DNA from: Candidatus Moranbacteria bacterium CG10_big_fil_rev_8_21_14_0_10_35_21
GTDB lineage: Bacteria > Patescibacteriota > Minisyncoccia > Moranbacterales > UBA2206
Direction of reading: 5' to 3'
Assembly: GCA_002773095.1 (NCBI GenBank)
Contig: PFCG01000001.1
Span: 1-35,637 of the forward strand
DNA length: 35,637 nt
Within the stretch, counting starts at the first letter, position 1, and every line of letters begins with the position of its first letter. The notes under the pieces are model-generated. The model did no database searches and was not told where the DNA came from. It worked only from the letters and a program-made list of their open reading frames with translations. The position numbers and the translations under genes were made by a program. This document shows, one piece after another, positions 23,351-30,912 of this stretch.

Positions 23351-24835
23351 ATGAGCAATATAAAATCAAAATTTAAAAAAGGATCGGCATTGGCTTATGT
23401 GCTGGTGATTATGTCGGCCGTTTCTATCATTTTGGTTTCTATGATTCAATACGTCGTTTCACAAGTCAATTTTAGTTTCAATCGTCTAGAAAGAGAAAAA
23501 GCTTTTCAAACAGCAGAAGCTGGGGTTTTTTTCTATCGTTGGTATTTGGCTCATCAAGTTTCCGGAAAAACAGCTAAGCAAATAAAAGAATTTTGGGAAG
23601 ATACTTCACCCTATCCTTATGGAGTGGATAGTGATTATATTGGTGATTTTTCCGATCCGGAAGGAGGAGTGATTGGCCAATATCAAATTCAGACTGAAAA
23701 ACCAGAGCCAGGTTCTACTATTGTGACTGTGAAATCTACCGGCTGGACTCTAAAAAAACCTAATGTCAAAAGAACAGTTCAAGTAAGATTCCGTCGACCT
23801 TCCTGGAGTGAATATTCTGTTTTAGCAAATGCCTTTATGCGCTTTGGAGAGGGGACAACTGTTAATGGAAAGATTCATGTTAATCAAGGGGTTCGTTTTG
23901 ATGGAGTAGCTAATAATGTAGTTTCCAGTTCAGTTTATTGTGTTGATGATCCTGATCATTCTGGAGGAAATGAATTTGGAGTGCATACACACATTGATCC
24001 GACTGATCCATCGCCTAATTGTTCCGATCCTGATGTAGTGGCTGTTCCGGAACGAGCGGATGTTTTTAAAGCCGGACGTCAATTTCCTCTTCCGGAAGTA
24101 AGTTTTGTTGGGGTGTCTTCTGATCTGGGATTTATGAAAACAGAAGCTAAAGATAATGGCAATGGAATTTATTTTAACTCCGCTGGATATGGACGACATA
24201 TCATATTGAAAACAGATGGCACTTTTGATGTTTGCACCGTTAATTCCTATAACAGCACTACTTATGTTATTGAAAAATATAGAAAAACTAGTGGTGGTGG
24301 GACCTGTTCTTCTTGTAGCGGACAATGCTTAAATAATTATCCTATTCCTGATGATAAAATAATCTTCGTAGAAGATAATGTTTGGGTAGAAGGAAAAATA
24401 GACGATAAAAAAGTAACTATCGCGGCTGCTAACTTAGAAGGGGGTAGCCCGGCTAATATCTATATTGGAATGAACAACAGTGATGCGGAGAAAGGACATC
24501 TTCTTTATACTAATTTTAATGGCAATGACATTATAGGATTAGTGGCTCAAAACAATATTTCTGTGGTTTATAATAGCGAAAATATTTTGGAAATTGACGC
24601 CGCCCTTTTAGCTCAGTCTGGAAGAGTGGGGCGTGATTATTATTCTGGTAATTATAAAAATACCATCACGGTCAATGGATCTATCGCCACTGCTAAGCGT
24701 TATGGATTTGCTTACACTAATGGGACAGGCTATGCTAATCGAAATTTAAATTTTGATAATAATCTACTCTATTATCCTCCTCCTTATTTTCCTACCGGAA
24801 CTGAATATTCCATTGATCTTTGGGATGAGTTATAA
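23351..24835 (+). CDS. PilX-like large minor pilin component
   Basis: A 494-aa protein starting MSNIKSKFKKG then SALAYVLVIMSAVSIIL. The processing Gly11 is retained, but +1 is Ser and the usual Glu at +5 is Tyr. The helix continues with EKAFQTAEAG, a PilX/GspK hallmark. A large extracellular part has a GxxxxGxIHVNQG-type beta-helix-like stretch (GEGTTVNGKIHVNQGVRFDG), a cysteine cluster (CSSCSGQC, about residue 318) and Tyr/Asn-rich C-terminal repeats. It resembles large PilX-N-terminal proteins found in T4P loci. It is probably a tip or surface-exposed part of locus 1, and the exact role is unknown. Confidence 0.68.
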   Translation: MSNIKSKFKKGSALAYVLVIMSAVSIILVSMIQYVVSQVNFSFNRLEREKAFQTAEAGVFFYRWYLAHQVSGKTAKQIKEFWEDTSPYPYGVDSDYIGDFSDPEGGVIGQYQIQTEKPEPGSTIVTVKSTGWTLKKPNVKRTVQVRFRRPSWSEYSVLANAFMRFGEGTTVNGKIHVNQGVRFDGVANNVVSSSVYCVDDPDHSGGNEFGVHTHIDPTDPSPNCSDPDVVAVPERADVFKAGRQFPLPEVSFVGVSSDLGFMKTEAKDNGNGIYFNSAGYGRHIILKTDGTFDVCTVNSYNSTTYVIEKYRKTSGGGTCSSCSGQCLNNYPIPDDKIIFVEDNVWVEGKIDDKKVTIAAANLEGGSPANIYIGMNNSDAEKGHLLYTNFNGNDIIGLVAQNNISVVYNSENILEIDAALLAQSGRVGRDYYSGNYKNTITVNGSIATAKRYGFAYTNGTGYANRNLNFDNNLLYYPPPYFPTGTEYSIDLWDEL

Positions 24836-24857
24836 TAAAGACATTACTAAATAAAAA

Positions 24858-25973
24858 ATGAATTTACTCAAGAAAAAAATAGCCAGCTTTGAAACAAAAA
24901 TTTTCGGATTGGATCTGAGCGATCTTTCTGTTAAAGTTTTTCAATTGGAAAGAGAAAATAATTTTGATAAGATGAGAGCTTTCTATTCCATCGATATTCC
25001 ATCTGGCAACATAGATGACGGTCTGATAATTAATCAGGAAAAAGTGGCTGAAATTTTAAAAGAGGCAATCAAAAAAGCGGGTCCTCAAAAAATCAATACC
25101 AATAAAGTAATCTGTTCATTGCCTGAATCAAAAGTTTTTTTGAGAATTATTAATATTCCCAAGATGAGCCAAAAAGAAGCCAAGGAGGCGGTTAAGTGGG
25201 AAATGGAAGTCAATATTCCATTGCCCATAGAAGATGTTTATTTTGATTGGCAATTTATTGAAGGAGAAAAAGAAGAAGAGACTTTTACAAAAAAATTAGA
25301 TGGCTCCTCTCGTCAGCCGATTTTGACTGTAGCTATACCGAAAAATGTAGTGGATGGAATTATGGAAGTTTTAGAAAAGGCTGGTTTAGAGGTTTATGGA
25401 TTAGAAGTAGAATCAATTGCTAGCGCACGTAGCTTAATGGACGAAAAAAATATTGATTTTAAAAGTGCTTCGCTGATTGTTGATTTCGGAGCTCAAAGAT
25501 CCAGTTTTATTATTATGGAAGGGGATATTCCCTTTTTTACAGTGAGCGTTCCTTTTTCATCAGAAGGGATAAATGAAGCGATTACTCAAAATATGAAAGT
25601 AGACAGAAAAGAAGCTGAAAAAATAAAAGTTAATAACGGTATCGCTGGTTGGGAGGAAGACAACGCTATTTTTAGTTCAGTAAAGCCTCTTTTAGAAAAT
25701 TTAGTTAATGAAATTGAAAAAACTATTGATTTTTATTCCGGGATGAAAAAACCTTCAATGGAAGTAAAGCAAATTATTTTATGTGGAGGAGGATCAAATT
25801 TGAAAGGATTAGTAGAATACTTAAATAAAAGATTGAAAAGAGAGATAATGATTGGTAATCCTTGGGTTAATTTAAAACTAGAAAAAAATAAAAAATTTCT
25901 TAGTCAGGAGGATTCAGTACGCTATTCTACTGTAATAGGATTAGCGCTAGGAGGAATTAATTATGAAAATTAA
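24858..25973 (+). CDS. pilM: Type IV pilus assembly protein PilM (locus 1)
   Basis: Actin-like ATPase-fold protein (371 aa) that sits on the cytoplasmic face and binds the N-terminus of PilN. The phosphate-1 region FGLDLSDLSVKV is at 16-27, followed by the PilM segment INIPKMSQKEAKEAVKWEME, IVDFGAQRSSFII (about 208) and the adenosine motif ILCGGGSNLKGL (about 306). Its end overlaps the pilN start by 11 nt. The overlap carries GGAGG (25950-25954) 8 nt before the pilN ATG. A second PilM is encoded at 28409. Confidence 0.9.
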   Translation: MNLLKKKIASFETKIFGLDLSDLSVKVFQLERENNFDKMRAFYSIDIPSGNIDDGLIINQEKVAEILKEAIKKAGPQKINTNKVICSLPESKVFLRIINIPKMSQKEAKEAVKWEMEVNIPLPIEDVYFDWQFIEGEKEEETFTKKLDGSSRQPILTVAIPKNVVDGIMEVLEKAGLEVYGLEVESIASARSLMDEKNIDFKSASLIVDFGAQRSSFIIMEGDIPFFTVSVPFSSEGINEAITQNMKVDRKEAEKIKVNNGIAGWEEDNAIFSSVKPLLENLVNEIEKTIDFYSGMKKPSMEVKQIILCGGGSNLKGLVEYLNKRLKREIMIGNPWVNLKLEKNKKFLSQEDSVRYSTVIGLALGGINYEN

Positions 25974-26523
25974 ATTAAATTTAATTCCGGACGAAAAGAA
26001 GGATGAAATAAAGAGTAAAATAAGGCTGAAAAACAGTCTAGTTTGGGAAGCTAAATTTCTGGGAATATTTTTAGTCTTTTTCCTAATTCTGATCAGTATA
26101 AACTATATTTTAAAAATAAACTTAACTGCAGTTTCTGCTGGAGAGAATTTAGGAGTAAGTCAAGAAAAAATTGAAGAGATAGCTAGATATGAAAGTGATG
26201 TCAAAAAAACAAATTCAGAGCTAGCTAATATAGATAAAATTCAAAAAAAGCAGTTTTATTGGTCAAAATTTTTCCTTAAACTTGATCAAGTTTTTGATTC
26301 CAGTATAACCTTAAGTAGCATTGTCACTCATGATTATCGCGTAGTTTTATCTGGGCAAGCGGCAGAAAGAGATAAATTAATAGAATTTAAAGAAAAATTA
26401 GTTCAAGAAGAATGTTTCCAGAAAGTTGATTTACCCCTTTCTAATCTTACCCTGAAACAAGACGTTGATTTTACTATTGAATTGGAAATAAGTGAGGAAT
26501 GTTTAAATAAAACAAATGACTAA
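25963..26523 (+). CDS. pilN: PilN-like type IV pilus assembly protein (locus 1)
   Basis: A 186-aa bitopic membrane protein with a short cytoplasmic tail containing LNLIPDE (5-11, matching the conserved INLLP PilM-binding motif). One helix (about 31-50) and a periplasmic-side alpha/beta domain with a coiled-coil entry follow (SQEKIEEIARYESDVKK). It starts inside the end of pilM and overlaps the next gene by 8 nt, so the M-N-O proteins are translationally coupled. Confidence 0.82.
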   Translation: MKIKLNLIPDEKKDEIKSKIRLKNSLVWEAKFLGIFLVFFLILISINYILKINLTAVSAGENLGVSQEKIEEIARYESDVKKTNSELANIDKIQKKQFYWSKFFLKLDQVFDSSITLSSIVTHDYRVVLSGQAAERDKLIEFKEKLVQEECFQKVDLPLSNLTLKQDVDFTIELEISEECLNKTND

Positions 26524-27151
26524 TTTTTGGAATAAAAATAAATTAGGAATCTATCTGGGGAGCTCTATCTTGATTATAGTTCTGATTTTCTTTTTTTCGA
26601 CTTTTTTTGTGGTCAAAAGTATCAATATTAAATCGGAAGAAATTCAGAAGAGAGATATTGATGCAGAAATAGCCCAAATCAAAGTAGGAAAACTTTCAGC
26701 TCAAGCGGATGATTTTAATCTTTTTGAAGAATCACGAGAAGGTCTTAAGGTAGTACTTTCTTCAGAGCAAGAAGTGGATTTTATTAAAGGCATTGAAGAG
26801 TTAGCAGATAAAACGGGAAATTCAGCTACAATTAAAATTAAAGAAAGCGCTAAAAAGGTTTCAAAAAAAGAGGATGAAGCAACGCCTGCAGAAGGAATTA
26901 TGGATAAGTTGCCTTCTCAAAAATATATTTCAGCTGATATAACTCTGGAAGGAAATTATTATGAAATGCTGGATTTTTTAAAAAAGTTAGAAAATTTTCA
27001 ATATTACTTAACAATGGTTTCAATTAATTCCAAGGCAGTTGACGAGCGATTGCAAAATAGCAATAGTTATTTTTCCAACAATCAAGATAAGACTATAGCA
27101 AAAAAATTCGTGAGAACAGTTTTGGAAACAGTAGCTTATATTAAAGAATAA
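26516..27151 (+). CDS. pilO: PilO-like type IV pilus assembly protein (locus 1)
   Basis: A 211-aa protein with an N-terminal helix (about 11-33), a predicted coiled coil and a ferredoxin-like C-terminal domain. This is the PilO layout, including the ADITLEGNYYEMLDFLKKLE segment typical of the family. It overlaps pilN by 8 nt. PilO normally forms a heterodimer with PilN to align the platform. Sequence identity of this family is weak, so the call leans on topology and order. Confidence 0.75.
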   Translation: MTNFWNKNKLGIYLGSSILIIVLIFFFSTFFVVKSINIKSEEIQKRDIDAEIAQIKVGKLSAQADDFNLFEESREGLKVVLSSEQEVDFIKGIEELADKTGNSATIKIKESAKKVSKKEDEATPAEGIMDKLPSQKYISADITLEGNYYEMLDFLKKLENFQYYLTMVSINSKAVDERLQNSNSYFSNNQDKTIAKKFVRTVLETVAYIKE

Positions 27152-27156
27152 AAAGT

Positions 27157-27477
27157 ATGCATTTTAATCTTCAGAAAAATAAACTCGATTTTTTAAAAAA
27201 CATTCAAGGTAAATGTAAACTTATTTGTGCGAAAAAAAGCTGGTTTTTGGCTCTTTTTGGATTGGTTTTATTTATTTTTTGCGTTTATCTATGGAATAAG
27301 TTTGTGTATAATCCGAATTTATCTGAGACTAAAAAACAAGAATACAAGGAACTCAATTACAAAGAGGTTAATTTCAACCGTAATGTTTTTTACAAAGTTT
27401 TGCAAGAAATTAATCAAAGGAAAGAAGATTATGGGAAGAAAGATGAAATTAAAAACGACGTCTTTAAAACAAACTAA
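27157..27477 (+). CDS. Small single-helix membrane protein at the end of T4P locus 1
   Basis: A 106-aa protein with one membrane helix (about 29-47, FLALFGLVLFIFCVYLW) after a basic N-terminus, and a charged outer segment (ETKKQEYKELNYKEVNF) with no recognised domain. It occupies the place of PilP after PilM-N-O, but I see no lipobox and no PilP fold. It probably belongs to the complex by position only. Its stop codon overlaps the comFC stop on the opposite strand. Confidence 0.6.
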   Translation: MHFNLQKNKLDFLKNIQGKCKLICAKKSWFLALFGLVLFIFCVYLWNKFVYNPNLSETKKQEYKELNYKEVNFNRNVFYKVLQEINQRKEDYGKKDEIKNDVFKTN

Positions 27478-28244
27478 TAGATTTTTTTGAATGATTGCCT
27501 AGCCAGAACAGCACCAAATACTTTTTTAGCACCGTTTTGTTTTAATATTCTAGCACATTCAAATAGGGTAGCTCCAGTAGTAGCTACGTCGTCGATTAAA
27601 AGAATATTTTTTCCTTTGACTTTAGAATTAGTTGTAATGGTAAAAATATTTTGAACATTCTTTTTCCTATCTTGATATTTTTTAATAGACATTTGTGGAA
27701 GAGTATGGTGCATTCTTTTCAAGATATCTGGCAAAACTGGTAAAGATAAACCAGGAGCCAAATTTTTTCCAATATATTCGGCTAATAATCCTGACTGATT
27801 AAAGCCTCGTGCCCGCAATCTTATCCTGTGCAGTGGAACTGGTAGTATAATATCCGGTAATGGCAATCGACTTTTTTCTAAAGACTTTTTTAAAATTTCT
27901 CCCAAGGGAAATTGTAAATCGGAAATAAATTTGTATTTAAACAAATGAATCAGGCGGGGTGGTAGTTTTTCCTTATAGCTAATGGCTACTATCAAAGTGT
28001 TAATTTTTGGAAAAGTTTCTTTGTTTTTGCGAGATTTTTTCAAGCAATTTTGACAAAGAGAACCAGATTCGGTAATTATTCTCTCACAATGGAAACAAAG
28101 TTGATAAGGCAAAGATGGTAGTCCTTTAAGACAAGGGTCGCAGATCCATTTTCCATATTTTCCGCACGAAACACAATTAATTGGAAAAAGGGTATCCAAA
28201 AAAGAAGCTTTTAATTTATTTAGAAAATTATTTTTTTCTAGCAT
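27474..28244 (-). CDS. comFC: ComF family protein (DNA-uptake phosphoribosyltransferase-like)
   Basis: A 256-aa ComFC/GntX protein. Its N-terminus has eight cysteines in CxxC pairs (C24/C27, C35/C38, C50/C53, C64/C67), forming double zinc ribbons. The phosphoribosyltransferase domain has PVPLHRIRLRARGFNQS (135-151) and the PRPP loop ILLIDDVATTGATL (214-227). ComFC is needed for natural transformation in several bacteria, which suits its place between two T4P loci. The stop codon overlaps that of the 27157 gene in convergent orientation, leaving no terminator space. The -10 at 28251 predicts a leaderless transcript. Confidence 0.92.
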   Translation of the reverse strand: MLEKNNFLNKLKASFLDTLFPINCVSCGKYGKWICDPCLKGLPSLPYQLCFHCERIITESGSLCQNCLKKSRKNKETFPKINTLIVAISYKEKLPPRLIHLFKYKFISDLQFPLGEILKKSLEKSRLPLPDIILPVPLHRIRLRARGFNQSGLLAEYIGKNLAPGLSLPVLPDILKRMHHTLPQMSIKKYQDRKKNVQNIFTITTNSKVKGKNILLIDDVATTGATLFECARILKQNGAKKVFGAVLARQSFKKIY

Positions 28245-28250
28245 AGAATA

Positions 28251-28279
28251 ATGTTATTAGTAAAATTCAGCAGAGTCAA
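28251..28279 (-). promoter_or_regulatory. Promoter of comFC
   Basis: On the minus strand: TTGACT (plus 28274-28279), 17 bp, TAACAT (plus 28251-28256). The expected start about 7 nt downstream coincides with the ATG at 28244, implying a leaderless mRNA. Confidence 0.6.
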
Positions 28280-28299
28280 AAAATAAGTAATATATGTCC

Positions 28300-28308
28300 T
28301 GTGGATAA
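28300..28308 (-). promoter_or_regulatory. Perfect single DnaA-box match
   Basis: TGTGGATAA is the complement of TTATCCACA, the canonical DnaA box. It sits between the comFC and pilM promoters. Only one copy is present and no AT-rich unwinding array is seen, so it is not an origin. It may be chance or a DnaA-controlled promoter element. Confidence 0.35.
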
Positions 28309-28338
28309 CTTTAGGAGATGGCTTTCAATAATAAAATA

Positions 28339-28347
28339 TGGTATAAT
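28339..28347 (+). promoter_or_regulatory. Extended -10 promoter of T4P locus 2
   Basis: TGG-TATAAT (TATAAT at 28342-28347) with a weak -35. It predicts a start near 28354 and a leader of about 55 nt before pilM. The leader contains an imperfect inverted repeat (GTAAA...TTTAC, about 28357-28390). Confidence 0.55.
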
Positions 28348-28408
28348 TTAGGAAGTGTAAATTAACTTATTGAAGAATCAATTAGTTTACTAAAAAAACA
28401 AAAAAATA

Positions 28409-29515
28409 ATGTTTGGATTTGGAAAAAATAAATTTTTGGGAGTTGATGTTGGTGCTTCTTCTATAAAAATTGTTGAATTGGAAATTCGTAATGGTAAACC
28501 CTTTTTGGCTAATTATGCCTGGGCTGATTTTGGGGCGAAAGGACTTAACAGGGGTGTCAATAGTCTAATCTCCTCAGATGTCCTTCCTGAATATATAAAG
28601 AAAATATATAAAGAAGGAAAATTTAAAAGCAAAAACGCTTATATCTCCATACCTTCAACAGGAGGGCTAATTGTTTTGGTGGAATTTCCGGAAATGAGCG
28701 ATGAAGATTTGGCCCAAGCCATTAAGTTTGAAGCGCACAAATATGTGCCAGCTTCCTTGGATGATGTGGCCTTAAGCTGGGATGTCATTAATAAAAAAAC
28801 AAAAGAAAGAAAAATTTTTAATACTGCTTCTCCCAAGACAGTCAATGGGAAGGAAAAAGAAGAATCTTCTAAGATGCAAGTTCTTTTAATAGCTGCTCCT
28901 AAAAATAAGATTGCCAATTATGAAAAAATGGCAAAAAAATCCGCTTTAAGTCTTAAAACTATTGAAATTGAAAGTTTTTCATTAGTGCGTTCATTAGTAG
29001 GAAATGATCAGAGAAATTTAGCGGTGATGGATATTGGTTCAAAAGTTTGCAATATAATTTTAGTGGAAAAAGGGATAATCAAGGCCAGTAGAAGCATTGA
29101 GGCGGGAGGAAAAGAATTAACTGAAGCCATTGCTCATAGTATGAATATTGATGAAGCAAGGGCGGAAAAAATAAAAATATCCGGAAAAAAATTACTGAAT
29201 AACCCTGAATCTCCAATTAGCTTTCCCATTTTAGATAGAATCGTTAGTGAGGCTAGGAGGGTCTTTAGTTCTTATTATAAAGAACAAAACGAAATAAAGA
29301 TTGACCAAATTATATTAACGGGAGGATCTTCGGGTCTGATTGGGTTGATAGAATATTTTTTTCATAATTTAAACATTCCTGTTTCTTTGGGTAATCCAAT
29401 GGGAAGAGTGGAATATAATAAATCCGTAGAAGACAAACTTAATCAGATGAAAAATCGCTTTTCAGTGGCTATCGGGCTGGCTCTTTCCGGAGTGGAAGAA
29501 AAAATTAAAAAATAA
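28409..29515 (+). CDS. pilM: Type IV pilus assembly protein PilM (locus 2)
   Basis: Actin-like PilM (368 aa). The phosphate-1 region is FLGVDVGASSIKIVEL (9-24), followed by EFPEMSDEDLAQAIKFEA, the central VMDIGSKVCNIILVEKG and the adenosine loop ILTGGSSGLIGL. It is closer to textbook PilM than the copy at 24858. It heads the pilM-N-O-B-T-C order of locus 2 and has its own promoter. Like other PilM proteins, it should bind PilN on the cytoplasmic side. Confidence 0.93.
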   Translation: MFGFGKNKFLGVDVGASSIKIVELEIRNGKPFLANYAWADFGAKGLNRGVNSLISSDVLPEYIKKIYKEGKFKSKNAYISIPSTGGLIVLVEFPEMSDEDLAQAIKFEAHKYVPASLDDVALSWDVINKKTKERKIFNTASPKTVNGKEKEESSKMQVLLIAAPKNKIANYEKMAKKSALSLKTIEIESFSLVRSLVGNDQRNLAVMDIGSKVCNIILVEKGIIKASRSIEAGGKELTEAIAHSMNIDEARAEKIKISGKKLLNNPESPISFPILDRIVSEARRVFSSYYKEQNEIKIDQIILTGGSSGLIGLIEYFFHNLNIPVSLGNPMGRVEYNKSVEDKLNQMKNRFSVAIGLALSGVEEKIKK

Positions 29516-29532
29516 AAATTAATAAATATAAA

Positions 29533-29546
29533 TCCGCCTAAGCGGA
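29533..29546. repeat. Mini-palindrome before pilN (locus 2)
   Basis: TCCGC-CTAA-GCGGA, 11 nt upstream of the pilN ATG. It belongs to the same short TCCGC/GCGGA type as the palindromes at 2198 and 33675. Confidence 0.55.
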
Positions 29547-29557
29547 AAAATAAAAAT

Positions 29558-30076
29558 ATGACAAATATAAATTTATTGGCCCAAGAAGAACATGGTAGTA
29601 GTAAGTTTCCTTTTAAAAACGGAGTAGGGATGGTGGCTTCAGTTTTATTGTTGGTAGTGTTGGTTTATTTAGGAATGATTTTTTATCAGAAACGTCTGGA
29701 TGCCCAATTTAAAGTAGTCAATCAATCGTATGTTTCCGAGCACGCGGTTTTAACCAAGGGAAGTGCCGGAAATATTTTGGATTTTCAAAATCGCCTAACT
29801 AACGCTGAAGAAATGGTAAAAAAGGATGATTTGTCAGTAGAAAACTTTAGTCAGCTGGAAAAAACTATGTTGGCCGGAGATTATTTGACATCCTATAATT
29901 ATGACGCTGAAGCCAAATCAATCAGTTTGGAAGGTGTGGCGAGTAATCTAGTTGATGTAGCTAAACAAATACGTGAGTTTAAGGAAAATGAATACTTTAA
30001 TTCGGTTCAAATAGGAAATATAGGACTGAATGAGTCGGGGAACGTGGATTTTTCTATAAGCTTAAAAATTAAATAA
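29558..30076 (+). CDS. pilN: PilN-like type IV pilus assembly protein (locus 2)
   Basis: A 172-aa bitopic membrane protein. The INLL motif (4-7) matches the PilM-binding tail, one helix lies at about 24-43, then comes a coiled coil and an alpha/beta domain (SISLEGVASNLVDVAKQI). It is preceded by a TCCGC/GCGGA mini-palindrome just before the start, and followed by pilO after 5 nt. Confidence 0.82.
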   Translation: MTNINLLAQEEHGSSKFPFKNGVGMVASVLLLVVLVYLGMIFYQKRLDAQFKVVNQSYVSEHAVLTKGSAGNILDFQNRLTNAEEMVKKDDLSVENFSQLEKTMLAGDYLTSYNYDAEAKSISLEGVASNLVDVAKQIREFKENEYFNSVQIGNIGLNESGNVDFSISLKIK

Positions 30077-30081
30077 AAAAT

Positions 30082-30855
30082 ATGAAAATAAAAATACTAC
30101 TAGTTCCCATCCTCCTACTGCTAATAGTTTATCTGCTTGTTTGGGTGGCTGCACCTCAGTTTTCTGCATTAAAAAATTCTTATAATTTATTAAAGGCGGA
30201 AAAAAATAAGCTTCAAGAATTAAAAAATAAAGCCGAAAACGTGAATAGTTTAGTGGCAGATTTGAGCGATAATACAGAAAAACAAAAAGTTATTTTAGCC
30301 TATCTTCCAGAAGATGAAGCAGCGGAAGAGATCATTAATGATTTGAATGCGATAGCTAATTCTTCAGGAGTATTAATTTCTGGCATTGCTATTTCTCCCT
30401 CTGAACAAAAATCAGAACCAGCACAGCAGACTATGAGTTCGGCTAAAAATGAACTTCTACGCGGAGAAGAGGATATTTTCGGAGGAATGGGAATGGGTGT
30501 GGAAATGCAAGTGGACAACATTCCTAATATTTCAGATGTCAGTGTTGATTTTCAAATCACTGGTAGTTATGCCAATGTCAAAAGCAGTTTAGAAAAACTT
30601 TCAAAATTAAAAAGATACAATAAAATAGGTTCTGTCAATATCACAAAATCGGAATCTGGATTGCTTGAAACAAGTATAGCTTCCAATTTTAGTTATCTCA
30701 ATAAAGTTGATGGTATATACAGTTTAAATAATAGTATTTTTTCTCAAACCAGATTTAACACATCGGTTATAGAAAAAATAAACGAAAAATTAACCACTGG
30801 AATAGCTGAATTATCTGCTGGAACAGCTGGTAAATCAGATCCGTTTGCTCCCTAG
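30082..30855 (+). CDS. pilO: PilO-like type IV pilus assembly protein (locus 2)
   Basis: A 257-aa protein with an N-terminal helix (about 4-23), a coiled coil (about 30-70; KNSYNLLKAEKNKLQELKNK) and the PilO segment VDFQITGSYANVKSSLEKL. A Met/Gly-rich insert around FGGMGMGVEMQ separates the coiled coil from the folded part. It forms the N-O heterodimer with the upstream product. A gap of 57 nt precedes pilB. Confidence 0.82.
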   Translation: MKIKILLVPILLLLIVYLLVWVAAPQFSALKNSYNLLKAEKNKLQELKNKAENVNSLVADLSDNTEKQKVILAYLPEDEAAEEIINDLNAIANSSGVLISGIAISPSEQKSEPAQQTMSSAKNELLRGEEDIFGGMGMGVEMQVDNIPNISDVSVDFQITGSYANVKSSLEKLSKLKRYNKIGSVNITKSESGLLETSIASNFSYLNKVDGIYSLNNSIFSQTRFNTSVIEKINEKLTTGIAELSAGTAGKSDPFAP

Positions 30856-30912
30856 TTTAGGAAAAGCTGGTTACGTTGTTTTTGCTTTAAGGATTGACTA
30901 ATTGAAAATAAA

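Noticed and set aside
27157-27477. PilP assignment for the small membrane protein
   Set aside because: The position fits, but there is no lipobox and no recognisable PilP domain.
28245-28408. Replication origin suggested by a DnaA box
   Set aside because: Only one box, no dnaA or dnaN nearby, and no AT-rich repeat array beyond background.
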